Positions 17,937-26,582 of a DNA stretch of 64,000 nucleotides are shown in pieces. This DNA is from Pleomorphomonas carboxyditropha (GTDB lineage Bacteria > Pseudomonadota > Alphaproteobacteria > Rhizobiales > Pleomorphomonadaceae). The translations under genes were made by a program, and so were the position numbers. The notes under the pieces were generated by a model. That model searched no databases, was not told the origin of the DNA, and worked only from the letters and a program-made list of their open reading frames with translations. Location of the stretch: assembly GCF_002770725.1 (NCBI RefSeq), contig NZ_NQVN01000009.1:62001-126000 (forward strand). Reading direction: 5' to 3'. The stretch's first letter is position 1, and each line of letters opens with the position of its first letter.

Positions 17937-18692
17937 ATGGCGGGCATCGAGGAAGCCGCGATGCAGAGCGATAACGACAATCAGCAACCGATGTTCAACC
18001 TGCCTCGGGTGATCCTCGCCTTCATCCTGCTGTCGGTCGGCATTTTCGTTGGCCGCACCTGGTATCTCGGCGGGGACGGGGTCGCGACCTTCCTGCTCAC
18101 CTTCTGCTTCACGCCGATGCGCTACCAGTACCTGGCGTCGGGCGTCGGGTTTCCCGGCGGCTGGCCGGCCGGTCTGTGGAGCCCGTTCACCTACGTCTTC
18201 CTGAGTCCGACGCCGTCCAGCCTGGTGTTCGATCTTCTCTGGCTGACGGCTTTCGGCACCGCGGTGGCGCGCCGCTTCGGAGCGTGGCGCTTCATCTTCT
18301 TCTCGGCGACGGCCGCCGTCGTCGGCGCCGGCCTGTTCTGGCTGCTCGCCAGGGATTCCCAGGCGGTGCTGCTCGGCCCGAACTTCGTCGTGGCAGCCCT
18401 GCTCGGCGCGGCCATCCGCTTCATCTACGCCGCCGGCCTGGGCGGCATCATGACCATGGGCGGCGACGCCTGGCGACAGCCGGCGCTCGGCATCGTCGAG
18501 ATGTGGTCGGATGTCCGGGTGCTGCAACTGCTCGGCTTCATCTTCGCGGCCAACACGCTGTTCGCCGTGCTCTATGCCTCCTCCGGCCTCGACGGGCGGA
18601 TGCTGCTGCACAACGCGCTCGGCTACATCGCCGGTATCCTGCTGTTCTCGCTGTTCGATCCCCGGTCGTCGGCGGCGAACCGGCCCGGCTAA
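17937..18692 (+). CDS. Rhomboid-like membrane protein lacking catalytic residues
   Basis: Membrane protein of 251 aa with six or seven hydrophobic helices and a rhomboid layout: LLWLTAFGTAVARRFGAWRF (about residues 100-119) equals the TM2-TM3 segment of Hyphomicrobiales rhomboids, and LLGAAIRF (155-162) follows the catalytic helix. Where the GASG motif is expected the protein reads GPNF (147-150), so serine is replaced by Asn149. The TM6 His of the HxxG motif corresponds to Asn226 in HNALGYIAG. It is therefore predicted to be a proteolytically inactive rhomboid. A CBS protein gene follows on the same strand after 126 bases. Its client proteins are unknown. Confidence 0.75.
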   Translation: MAGIEEAAMQSDNDNQQPMFNLPRVILAFILLSVGIFVGRTWYLGGDGVATFLLTFCFTPMRYQYLASGVGFPGGWPAGLWSPFTYVFLSPTPSSLVFDLLWLTAFGTAVARRFGAWRFIFFSATAAVVGAGLFWLLARDSQAVLLGPNFVVAALLGAAIRFIYAAGLGGIMTMGGDAWRQPALGIVEMWSDVRVLQLLGFIFAANTLFAVLYASSGLDGRMLLHNALGYIAGILLFSLFDPRSSAANRPG

Positions 18693-18818
18693 GGGAAAAT
18701 CCCTAGGTCGGGCTTGCCAGACCGCCCGATTCATTCCATCCTTCATGCGGGAAAACGAGGAGCGAGCCGCCGACCGACAGGCGGCCTTCCTCGTCGGGGA
18801 CAAGCTGGAGGGATGGAA

Positions 18819-19253
18819 ATGACGACCGTCAAGCAAATTCTGTCCGCCAAGGGCGAAGACGTGATCACCGGCGATCGTTCGATGTCGCTTGGCCAGGCGG
18901 TGGCGAGACTCGCCGGCAACCGGATCGGCGCGCTGATTTTCATCGATGAAGATCGCCGCGTCATCGGCATCCTGTCGGAGCGCGACATCGTCGCATCGCT
19001 GGCCCTGCATGGCGCGCGCGTGCTCGAGGAGCTCGCCACCGCGCACATGACGCGCAAGGTCAGCACCTGCACGCGGGACGATACGGTCGAGGATCTGATG
19101 GACACGATGACCGCCGGCCGTTTCCGTCATCTGCCGGTGGTGGAGGACGGCAGGCTGGTGGGCATGGTGTCGATCGGCGACGTCGTCAAGCATCGTGTCG
19201 CCGACATCGAGCATCAGGCGTCCGAGATCCGCAATTACCTTTTCACCACCTGA
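18819..19253 (+). CDS. Stand-alone CBS domain-pair protein
   Basis: Protein of 144 aa formed almost entirely by two CBS motifs (residues about 8-62 and 75-130), with GALIFIDEDRRVIGILSERDI and RHLPVVEDGRLVGMVSIGDVVK as the two core strands and helices. Such Bateman modules bind adenosine nucleotides or related ligands. The ATG at 18819 has a GGAGG ribosome site seven bases upstream; ATG 18813 lies too close to it. No enzyme or channel domain is attached, so it must act on a partner, possibly encoded elsewhere. Confidence 0.9.
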   Translation: MTTVKQILSAKGEDVITGDRSMSLGQAVARLAGNRIGALIFIDEDRRVIGILSERDIVASLALHGARVLEELATAHMTRKVSTCTRDDTVEDLMDTMTAGRFRHLPVVEDGRLVGMVSIGDVVKHRVADIEHQASEIRNYLFTT

Positions 19254-19603
19254 ATCGGCCGCCCAGCGATCGGTTCGGGCATGGTTTTCCCCGGCATGCG
19301 GCGCGGAATCGCGTCGCGTGGCAATAAATTTCGCTTTCAGGGTAGGAAGTTAGAACGCTATCGCCTTATTGCCCATAGCGATTGGGCCAAAATTGGTTGC
19401 GCTTCGGCGCGAGGCCGCTAAGATTTTCGTCAAGCCCGGTCGATTGGGTGGGCGGCCTGTCTCGCGACGCGGGTGGCCGCGCGAACAACGGTTCCGCCAG
19501 CGGCGGAGCTCATGAACAGGTTGAAACGTTCTGTTTCGGCGATCGTCAGGAAGGCGGCTTGCCCGGCGACTTGAAGATCGTGAAGGCACGAAGGAGACCC
19601 GCG
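19254..19603. other. Intergenic region upstream of a 27-aa peptide gene
   Basis: About 350 bases with no recognised gene, repeat or RNA. Low-GC stretches near 19320-19400 probably hold the promoter for the small peptide gene. Confidence 0.4.
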
Positions 19604-19687
19604 ATGAGCCTGACCCGTAGCCTCAACACCCTCGTCGTCTGCGCCGCGTTTCTGTTCGTCGTTGCCATCGTGGCCGGCGTCATCTGA
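19604..19687 (+). CDS. 27-aa single-helix membrane peptide
   Basis: ATG 19604 to TGA 19685-19687. The peptide has a polar basic start (MSLTRSLN) followed by one continuous hydrophobic helix of about 18 residues (TLVVCAAFLFVVAIVAGVI). An AAGGAGA ribosome site lies at 19591-19597 with correct spacing, and an intrinsic terminator follows 25 bases after the stop. Own ribosome site, hydrophobic helix and terminator together suggest a real membrane microprotein. No known family was recognised. Confidence 0.6.
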   Translation: MSLTRSLNTLVVCAAFLFVVAIVAGVI

Positions 19688-19711
19688 AATCGCGCAGGTC
19701 CAGTCCTCGAG

Positions 19712-19746
19712 AAGCCGATCGGCGGCAGCCCGCTGGTCGGCTTTTC
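19712..19746 (+). terminator. Intrinsic terminator after the 27-aa peptide gene
   Basis: AAGCCGATCGGCGG (19712-19725) pairs with CCGCTGGTCGGCTT (19730-19743) with one mismatch and one G-U pair, followed by TTCTCTTT. Confidence 0.65.
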
Positions 19747-19762
19747 TCTTTGGACTTCGCAT

Positions 19763-20026
19763 TCAGGCGATGATGATGCGCTCGACTTCGGCGCGCCGGG
19801 AATCGAAGCGGCCGAAGATGCGCGCGGAGAGGGCGCGCTCGCCCTTCAGCACGATGGTGGCGTTGCCGTCGAACAGGCAGTCGACGGTGCTGATCGTATT
19901 GGAATGCGCCTCGATGCGATCGAGCTCGGGAGCGGCGCCCCCGGCGGCAAGGCTGGTCCAGGCCGGCGTGGCCTCGAAATGGAAGCGGCGGATAGCGTCG
20001 GCGATCATGGTCTTGGTCGGGTTCAT
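19763..20026 (-). CDS. Conserved-looking small protein, unknown function
   Basis: Protein of 87 aa, convergent with the 27-aa peptide gene. It has a helical start (MNPTKTMIADAIRRFHFE), then alternating polar and hydrophobic stretches (TVDCLFDGNATIVLKGE, ARIFGRFDSRRAEVERIIIA) suggesting a small alpha-beta fold. GGGAG and AGGGA lie upstream of the ATG. No signal peptide or membrane helix. I do not recognise the family. Confidence 0.6.
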   Translation of the reverse strand: MNPTKTMIADAIRRFHFEATPAWTSLAAGGAAPELDRIEAHSNTISTVDCLFDGNATIVLKGERALSARIFGRFDSRRAEVERIIIA

Positions 20027-20303
20027 GGCACGGTCCCTGGCTCCCGAATACGGGAGAACACATACGCGAGAAGCGTTATTTGTTGGCTAATGACGACAAA
20101 ACTAAGGCGTCTCACCGGCCCGCCACCTTCGTCGGCCCCTCGGCGGCGGCCAACCTCAAGCCTTTGCATTGAAGAAGATTTTCCCGGAGCGCATGGGAGA
20201 AGCCGTCGATTTGCTGTGGACAAAACAGGAACATTCGGTCATGTTTCGTCAACCCTGTTCGCAGCTTTCTCGGACGAGGGGCGATTCCCGCGTCGGAGAT
20301 GTC

Positions 20304-21725
20304 ATGGCCAAGCGCACCACCCAATTCGTCTGCCAGTCCTGCGGCGCCGTCAGTCCGCGCTGGGTGGGCAAGTGCGAGGCCTGCGGCGCCTGGAACTCCT
20401 TCGTCGAGGAAGTGGGCGGCGGCGTCGGCATCGGCTCGGCCGTCTTCGGTCAGAAGGGCAGGCCGATGCGCAAGGGGCGCGTCGTGCCGCTGGTGGAACT
20501 GTCCGGCGAGATTGCCCAGACGCCGCGCCTCGAATCCGGCATCGTCGAGCTCGACCGCGTCACCGGCGGCGGCTTCGTCCGGGGATCGGCGCTGCTCGTC
20601 GGCGGCGATCCAGGCATCGGCAAGTCGACCCTGCTCATCCAGGCGGCGGCGACGCTGGCCCGCAAGGGCGCGCGCGTCGTCTACGTGTCGGGCGAGGAGG
20701 CGGTGGCGCAGGTGCGCCTCAGGGCCGAGCGGCTGGGCCTTTCCGACGCGCCGGTGTCGCTCGCCGCCGAAACCTCCGTCGAGGACATCCTGACGACGCT
20801 CGCCGACGGTCCGGTGCCCGATCTGGTCGTCATCGATTCCATCCAGACGCTGTGGACGGAGGTGGTCGAGTCCGGCCCGGGCACGGTGACGCAGGTGCGC
20901 ACCGCCGCCCAGGCCATGGTCCGCTACGCCAAGGAAAGCGGCGCCACCGTCGTCCTGGTCGGCCACGTCACCAAGGACGGTTCGATCGCCGGCCCCAGGG
21001 TCGTCGAGCACATGGTCGACGCCGTTCTCTATTTCGAGGGCGACGGCGCCCACCATTTCCGCGTGCTGCGGTCGGTCAAGAACCGCTTCGGCCCCACCGA
21101 CGAGATCGGCGTGTTCGAGATGACCGGCGGCGGCTTGCGGGAAGTGCCGAACCCGTCGGAGCTGTTCATGGGCGAGCGCGACGGCTCGTCGGCCGGCGCC
21201 GCCGTGTTCGCCGGCATGGAGGGCACCCGGCCGATGCTGGTGGAGATCCAGGCGCTGGTGGCGCCGACCTCGCTCGGCACGCCGCGCCGCGCCGTCGTCG
21301 GCTGGGACGGCAGCCGGCTCGCCATGATCCTCGCCGTGCTGGAGGCCCATTGCGGCGTGCGGTTCGGCCAGCACGACGTCTATCTCGCCGTTGCCGGCGG
21401 CCTGCGCATTCAAGAGCCGGCCGCCGACCTCGCCGTCGCCGCCGCGCTGGTTTCCTCGCTGGCCGGCACGCCGCTCGGCCATGACTGCGTCTATTTCGGC
21501 GAGGTCAGCCTGTCGGGCGCCGTTCGGCCGGTAGCGCACGCGGCCGCCCGCCTCAAGGAGGCGGAGAAGCTGGGTTTCGCGCGGGCGGTGGGGCCGAAGC
21601 TGGCGAGCGGCGAGGCGCCGGCCGGCCTGAGGCGGGCGGCCGTCGCCCAACTGGTCGATCTCGTCACGCGCATCGCCGCCGATGGGGCCGGCGCGGCGCC
21701 GCCGCGCCGCGAGCAGCGTGGATAA
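20304..21725 (+). CDS. radA: DNA repair protein RadA
   Basis: RecA-like helicase of 473 aa that drives branch migration in recombination. It has an N-terminal C4 zinc ribbon (CQSCGA and CEACGAWN, residues about 10-32), Walker A GGDPGIGKSTLL near residue 100, the KNRFGPTDEIGVF RadA motif, and a C-terminal Lon-like domain (LGTPRRAVVGWD onward). ATG 20304 is chosen for its CGGAG site and because the zinc ribbon follows directly; an upstream in-frame ATG at 20169 adds 45 unrelated residues. It is followed by cvpA and purF in the usual order of the group. Confidence 0.96.
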   Translation: MAKRTTQFVCQSCGAVSPRWVGKCEACGAWNSFVEEVGGGVGIGSAVFGQKGRPMRKGRVVPLVELSGEIAQTPRLESGIVELDRVTGGGFVRGSALLVGGDPGIGKSTLLIQAAATLARKGARVVYVSGEEAVAQVRLRAERLGLSDAPVSLAAETSVEDILTTLADGPVPDLVVIDSIQTLWTEVVESGPGTVTQVRTAAQAMVRYAKESGATVVLVGHVTKDGSIAGPRVVEHMVDAVLYFEGDGAHHFRVLRSVKNRFGPTDEIGVFEMTGGGLREVPNPSELFMGERDGSSAGAAVFAGMEGTRPMLVEIQALVAPTSLGTPRRAVVGWDGSRLAMILAVLEAHCGVRFGQHDVYLAVAGGLRIQEPAADLAVAAALVSSLAGTPLGHDCVYFGEVSLSGAVRPVAHAAARLKEAEKLGFARAVGPKLASGEAPAGLRRAAVAQLVDLVTRIAADGAGAAPPRREQRG

Positions 21726-21846
21726 GCGAAACGGCGAAAGGCGTCGCCGCCGTCCGTTGATTGAATTTGCGAGTTCGGACCATTACCGTTAGTTCGGTAT
21801 CGGCGTGAAGGAATCAGGGCCGGGCTTCCGCGCCAAAGGGGCAGAG

Positions 21847-22527
21847 ATGTCGATTACGCTACTCGACGGGATCCTCATCGTGGTCATGCTGATCTCGGCG
21901 TTGCTCGCCATGATCCGTGGCTTCGTGCGCGAGGTGCTGTCGATCGCCGCCTGGGTGGCCGCCGCGGTCGCCGCCTTCCTGCTCTACGACGACGTCCTGC
22001 CCTTCGTTCAGCCGCATATCTCGCAGAAGCAGCTGGCGCTGGTGGCCTCGGCCGGCGGCGTCTTCGTGATAACGCTGATCATCGTCAGCTTCATCACCAT
22101 GCGCATCTCCGACTACGTGCTCGACAGCCGCATCGGCCCGCTCGACCGCACGCTGGGCTTCGTGTTCGGCGCGGCGCGCGGCCTCCTGCTGGTGGTCGTC
22201 GGCATGCTGTTCTTCAACTGGTTCATTCACGACGAGGCGTCCCAGCCGACCTGGGTCGCCCAGGCCAAGTCGCGGCCGCTGCTCAATGCGCTCGGCGCCC
22301 AGCTGATGGCGGCGCTGCCCGAGGATCCCGAAAAGCAGATCCTCGACCAGTTCCAGAATCCCAGCCTCGACGACGGCTCGCCCGTTCCCGACGGCGACGA
22401 AAGCCAGCCGCCGGCCGATGATGCCGCGCCCGGCAACGCGGCGCCCGACGATGGCGCCTACAGGCCGGGCGAACAGAACGGCCTCGACCAGCTCATCCAG
22501 TCGACCACCACCGCGCCCAAGCCGTGA
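21847..22527 (+). CDS. cvpA: CvpA family membrane protein
   Basis: Inner-membrane protein of 226 aa with four hydrophobic helices within residues 1-130 (LLDGILIVVMLISALLAMIRGF begins the first) and the CvpA motif IRGFVREVLSIAAWV. The C-terminal 60 residues are proline- and acid-rich and probably disordered. CvpA was first linked to colicin V production and later to envelope homeostasis; its precise function is unsettled. ATG 21847 follows GGGGCAGAG. It lies between radA and purF. Confidence 0.9.
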   Translation: MSITLLDGILIVVMLISALLAMIRGFVREVLSIAAWVAAAVAAFLLYDDVLPFVQPHISQKQLALVASAGGVFVITLIIVSFITMRISDYVLDSRIGPLDRTLGFVFGAARGLLLVVVGMLFFNWFIHDEASQPTWVAQAKSRPLLNALGAQLMAALPEDPEKQILDQFQNPSLDDGSPVPDGDESQPPADDAAPGNAAPDDGAYRPGEQNGLDQLIQSTTTAPKP

Positions 22528-22854
22528 GAGGCCGTCTGGAAAGTCTACTCCGGCGGCCGTCTGACGTGTCTCCGGGCGGTCTTGGGAGGACGATATGCGA
22601 ATGCGTCGGATCGGTCCGGCGCATTTGACGTTTTGAAGACGGCGCCGGATGCATTATATGCCTGCCTGCGCGACGATCTTCGGGCGTCCCCGGGCGTTGG
22701 ACGGAACCGCGCCGTCATTGCGGATCCGGCCGATCGGGTCTTGCGGTCCTTATTTTGGAAGATCCGGCGTGGCGTCGCGGATTTTCCGGCATCCCCGGCC
22801 TTGCGTGGCAATCGGTCGGGATCAGATGAAATCTCGAAAGTGGGTAGGCCAACC
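22528..22854. other. Upstream region of purF
   Basis: About 327 bases without a credible gene. A possible sigma-70 promoter lies at 22633-22660. No purine riboswitch or PurR-like site was recognised. Confidence 0.4.
22633..22660 (+). promoter_or_regulatory. Possible sigma-70 promoter for purF
   Basis: TTGAAG at 22633-22638, 16-base spacer, TATATG at 22655-22660, roughly 190 bases upstream of the purF start. Sequence match only. Confidence 0.3.
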
Positions 22855-24324
22855 ATGGACGATTTCACCCTCGACCCGTTCGCCGCCGATGCCGACGACC
22901 GTTTCCACGAGGAATGCGGCGTGTTCGGCGTGTTCGGCGTGGAAAACGCTTCGGCGCTCGCCGCGCTGGGGCTGCATGCCCTGCAGCATCGCGGCCAGGA
23001 GGCGGCCGGCATCACCACCTTCGACGGCAAGGAATTCTACACCGAGCGGCACATCGGCCTCGTCGGCGACAACTTCACCAAGGCCAAGGTGCTGGCCCGC
23101 CTGCCGGGCGACCGGGCGATCGGCCACACGCGCTACTCCACCACCGGCGGCTCCGGCCTGCGCAACGTTCAGCCGCTTTACGCCGAGCTGTCGGCCGGCG
23201 GCTTCGCGCTGGCCCACAACGGCAACCTGACCAACGCCATGACCATCCAGCGCGACCTTCAGCGCCGGGGCGCCATCTTCCAGTCGACGTCCGACACCGA
23301 GACCATCCTCCACCTAGTCGCCACCAGCCAGAAGGCGGCGATGGTCGACAAGGTGGTCGACGCGCTGCGCGTCGTCGAGGGCGCCTATTCCGTCGTCTGC
23401 ATGAGCCAGGAGAAGATGATCGGTTGCCGCGATCCCTTCGGCATCCGGCCGCTGATCCTCGGCGATCTCGACGGCGCGGTCATCCTCGCCTCCGAGACCT
23501 GCGCCCTCGACATCATCGGCGCCCATTTCGTCCGCGAGATCGAGCCGGGCGAAATGGTGGTGGTCACCGAGCGCGGCATCGAGAGCCTTCGCCCGTTCGA
23601 GCGGCGGCCGTCTCGCTTCTGCATCTTCGAATATGTCTATTTCGCCCGGCCGGACTCGGTTTATGCCGGCACATCGGTCTACCAGGTGAGAAAGCGCATC
23701 GGCGCCGAGCTCGCCCGCGAGACGCCGGCCGTTGCCGATGTGGTGATCCCGGTGCCCGACAGCGGCACCCCGGCCGCCATCGGCTTTGCCGAGGCATCCG
23801 GCATACCCTTCGATTTCGGCATCATCCGCAACCACTATGTCGGCCGCACCTTCATCGCGCCGACCGACACCATCCGCCACATGGGCGTGAAGCTGAAGCA
23901 CAACGCCAACCGCACGGTGATCGAGGGCAAGCGCATCGTGCTGGTGGACGACTCGATCGTCCGCGGCACCACCTCGCTCAAGATCGTGCAGATGATGCGC
24001 GAGGCCGGTGCCGCCGAGGTGCACATGCGCATCGCCTCGCCGCCGACCACCGATTCCTGCTTCTACGGCGTCGACACGCCCGAGAAGGGCAAGCTCCTGG
24101 CCTCGCGCATGTCGATCGAGGAAATGACGCGCTACATCCAGGTCGACAGCCTCGGCTTCCTGTCGATCGACGGCCTCTACCGCGCCGTCGGCTCCGCCGT
24201 CCGCAACAACGAGCTGCCGCAGTATTGCGACGCCTGCTTCACCGGCGACTACCCGACGACGCTGACCGACGCCGCCGGCTCCGGCCCGGTGCGCCAGCTT
24301 TCGCTGCTGGCCGACGCCGGCTGA
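22855..24324 (+). CDS. purF: Amidophosphoribosyltransferase
   Basis: First committed enzyme of purine synthesis: glutamine plus PRPP gives 5-phosphoribosylamine. The chain of 489 aa starts with a short propeptide; the catalytic cysteine of the class II glutaminase lies in EECGVFGVFG (about residue 21) and is exposed by cleavage in relatives. The glutaminase domain includes GHTRYSTTGGS and AHNGNLTN; the phosphoribosyltransferase domain has the PRPP loop VLVDDSIVRGTTS. ATG 22855 gives the expected propeptide length. Cysteines in QYCDACFTGDYP near the end could ligate an Fe-S cluster, as in B. subtilis-type enzymes. Confidence 0.97.
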   Translation: MDDFTLDPFAADADDRFHEECGVFGVFGVENASALAALGLHALQHRGQEAAGITTFDGKEFYTERHIGLVGDNFTKAKVLARLPGDRAIGHTRYSTTGGSGLRNVQPLYAELSAGGFALAHNGNLTNAMTIQRDLQRRGAIFQSTSDTETILHLVATSQKAAMVDKVVDALRVVEGAYSVVCMSQEKMIGCRDPFGIRPLILGDLDGAVILASETCALDIIGAHFVREIEPGEMVVVTERGIESLRPFERRPSRFCIFEYVYFARPDSVYAGTSVYQVRKRIGAELARETPAVADVVIPVPDSGTPAAIGFAEASGIPFDFGIIRNHYVGRTFIAPTDTIRHMGVKLKHNANRTVIEGKRIVLVDDSIVRGTTSLKIVQMMREAGAAEVHMRIASPPTTDSCFYGVDTPEKGKLLASRMSIEEMTRYIQVDSLGFLSIDGLYRAVGSAVRNNELPQYCDACFTGDYPTTLTDAAGSGPVRQLSLLADAG

Positions 24325-24345
24325 CCGCCCACGGGAGGGGTGAGG

Positions 24346-25080
24346 GTGACTGAAAAACGCATCGTGGTGGTGACCGGCGCCTCGCGCGGCATCGGTTATG
24401 AGGCGGCGCTGGCGCTCGGCCGCGCCGGCTGGCATGTCGTCGCCGTCGCCCGGACGCAGGGCGGGCTCGAGGAGCTCGACGACGCCATCCGCGATGCCGG
24501 CGGCTCCGCCTCGCTGGTGCCGCTCGACCTTGCCGATCCGGCCCGCATCGACGAACTCGGCGCGGCGCTGAACCAGCGCTTCGGCCGCGTCGACGCCCTT
24601 CTCGGCAACGCCGGCCTGCTGGGCGGCGGCCTTGCCCCGGTGGGACACATCGACCCCAGGAAGTGGGATCAGACCTTCGCGATCAACGTCACCGCCAATT
24701 ACCGGCTGATCCGCTCGCTCGATCCGCTCCTCCGCCAGTCCGAGGCCGGCCGCTGCCTGTTCGTCTCGTCGGCCGCCGCCTGGAAGGGCGCGCCCTTCTG
24801 GGGCCTTTACGCCGCCTCGAAGGCGGCGCTCAACGCGCTTGCCCTGGCCTATGCCGAGGAAGTCAGGAACTTCGGCATTGCCGTCAATCTCCTCAACCCC
24901 GGACCGCTCAGGACGCGCATGCGCGCCCAGGCCATGCCCGGCGAGGACCCGGACACGCTCGCAACCCCCGCCGATCTCGCGCCGCATATCGTCTCGATCC
25001 TCGAGGTGACCGATGGGCGGAGCGGCGCGCTTTACGACTTTCCGACGCTCTCGTGGAAGAAGCTGCAGCCGCCGCAATGA
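24346..25080 (+). CDS. Short-chain dehydrogenase/reductase
   Basis: Rossmann-fold oxidoreductase of 244 aa. The cofactor motif is TGASRGIGYEAA, the structural motif NAG is in GNAGLLGG, Ser of the active site in LFVSSAAAW and the catalytic YxxxK in YAASKAALN. The GTG at 24346 is favoured by the GGGAGGGG site six bases upstream; GTG 24340 lies inside it. It overlaps the following amidase gene by ATGA, so the two are translationally coupled. In related genomes an SDR follows purF. The substrate is unknown. Confidence 0.92.
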   Translation: MTEKRIVVVTGASRGIGYEAALALGRAGWHVVAVARTQGGLEELDDAIRDAGGSASLVPLDLADPARIDELGAALNQRFGRVDALLGNAGLLGGGLAPVGHIDPRKWDQTFAINVTANYRLIRSLDPLLRQSEAGRCLFVSSAAAWKGAPFWGLYAASKAALNALALAYAEEVRNFGIAVNLLNPGPLRTRMRAQAMPGEDPDTLATPADLAPHIVSILEVTDGRSGALYDFPTLSWKKLQPPQ

Positions 25081-25832
25081 GCCCTCACGATATCGGTCGC
25101 GCCTGGTCTTCGCCCAATTCCGGCCATCGGCCGCCGGGCAGCGCCATCGATCATCTGGTCCTGCACTACACCGGCATGCGCTCGGAAGAGGGCGCCCGCG
25201 ACTGGCTGTGCGATCCGCGCTCGCAGGTGTCGAGCCACTATATCGTGTTCGAGGACGGCCGCGTTTTCCAACTGGTCGACGAGAGCCGGCGCGCCTGGCA
25301 CGCCGGGCGCTCCTTCTGGCGGGGCGTCACCGACCTCAACTCGCGTTCCATCGGCATCGAGATCGCCAATCCCGGCCACGAGTTCGGCTACCGTCCGTTT
25401 CCGGACCGGCAGATCGAGGCGGTGATCGGGCTGTGCCGCTCGATCTTCGCGCGCCATTTCATTCCGCCGCACCAGGTGGTCGCCCATTCCGATATCGCCC
25501 CCGATCGCAAGGAGGATCCGGGCGAGCTGTTCCCCTGGGAATGGTGCGCCGCTTTCGGTATCGGCCTCTGGGTGCCGCCGGCACCGTTCGACCACGGATT
25601 GGCGTCCTCGCGTGGCGACGAGAACGAAAAGGTGCAGGAACTCCAGCGGCTTCTTCTGGGGATCGGCTTCGACGCGCCGCTCTCCGGCGTCTTCGACCAG
25701 CGCACCGAGACCGTCGTTCGCGCCTTTCAGCGCCACTGGCGGCCGGCCCATATCGATGGCCGCGCCGATGCCTCGACCCTGGATACGCTGACCCGCGTCG
25801 CCGCCGTCTTCGAGGCTTCGTCAGCCGTCTGA
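25077..25832 (+). CDS. N-acetylmuramoyl-L-alanine amidase, AmpD-like with peptidoglycan-binding domain
   Basis: Amidase_2 enzyme of 251 aa that cleaves muropeptide amide bonds during wall recycling. Zinc ligands are seen as His in LHYTGM, His in VAHSDIAP and Asp in KEDPGELFPW. The C-terminal part (about residues 180-250) is a PG_binding_1 domain (KVQELQRLLLGIGFDAP, VRAFQRHWRP). No signal peptide is present, so it acts in the cytosol like AmpD. Its start overlaps the SDR stop, and a lytic transglycosylase follows, giving a small wall-recycling group. Confidence 0.93.
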   Translation: MSPHDIGRAWSSPNSGHRPPGSAIDHLVLHYTGMRSEEGARDWLCDPRSQVSSHYIVFEDGRVFQLVDESRRAWHAGRSFWRGVTDLNSRSIGIEIANPGHEFGYRPFPDRQIEAVIGLCRSIFARHFIPPHQVVAHSDIAPDRKEDPGELFPWEWCAAFGIGLWVPPAPFDHGLASSRGDENEKVQELQRLLLGIGFDAPLSGVFDQRTETVVRAFQRHWRPAHIDGRADASTLDTLTRVAAVFEASSAV

Positions 25833-25982
25833 TGCTTTGCCGGCTGCGCGATCAATGCGGCGAACATGCGGACAATTTCGCGGCCGCATGGCTGGCATGC
25901 GCCACATTGACGGCCCCGCATGGCCCGATTTGTCCGGCAGTTCCTTGCCCCCATCGCTGGGAGGCAATGGAACCGAGACCGC

Positions 25983-26582
25983 ATGACACTGATCAAGACG
26001 TTTGCCACCGCCACGCTGTTTCTCACCGGCGCCCTCGTGGTGCCCGCCCTGGCCGACACGGCCCGATCCGCCAAGGCCGAAGCGCCGGCCGCCGTCGCCG
26101 ATGACGAAAAGCCCGACAACATCTTCGAGCTGCTGTTCGGCGTGAAGGGCAAGCCGAACACCGTCACCGCCGAGAAATTCGACACCTCCGCTCCGAAGGG
26201 AGGGCCTGGCGCCACCCTGCGCGGCCGTATCTCCGCCCATGCGAAGGCCGCCGGCCTGCCGGCCGAACTGGCCGAGGCGGTGATCCGCCACGAAAGCCGC
26301 TTCAATCCCAGGGCGCGCGGCCGCCACGGCGAGATCGGCCTCATGCAGATCAAGCCGCAGACCGCGCGCGGCCTCGGCTACACCGGCACGGCCGCCGGTC
26401 TTTACGACGTCGAGACCAATCTCAAGTGGGGCATGGCCTATCTGGCCGGCGCCTACAAGCTGGCCGGCGGCGACACCTGCGGCACCATCCTGCGCTACAA
26501 TGCCGGCCACGGCGCGACGCGCATGAACCGCACGTCCCGCGCCTATTGCTCCGAAGTGACCACTTACGTCGCCTCGCTCTGA
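25983..26582 (+). CDS. Lytic transglycosylase, SLT domain
   Basis: Exported muramidase-type enzyme of 199 aa cleaving the glycan strand to anhydro-muropeptides. Residues 1-23 form a signal peptide (ending VPALA). The SLT domain occupies the second half: catalytic Glu in AVIRHESRFNPRARG, then GLMQIKPQTARGLG and LRYNAGHG. The ATG at 25983 is selected because it opens directly into the signal peptide; an upstream ATG at 25920 adds 21 arginine-containing residues. The stop codon lies inside the first copy of a tandem repeat array. Confidence 0.93.
   Translation: MTLIKTFATATLFLTGALVVPALADTARSAKAEAPAAVADDEKPDNIFELLFGVKGKPNTVTAEKFDTSAPKGGPGATLRGRISAHAKAAGLPAELAEAVIRHESRFNPRARGRHGEIGLMQIKPQTARGLGYTGTAAGLYDVETNLKWGMAYLAGAYKLAGGDTCGTILRYNAGHGATRMNRTSRAYCSEVTTYVASL

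Noticed and set aside
20112-21650. A 512-codon frame antisense to radA
   Set aside because: Shadow of radA with biased Arg/Ala/Gly composition and no recognisable domain.
23314-25077. A 587-codon frame antisense to purF and the SDR gene
   Set aside because: No family similarity; both sense genes are intact.
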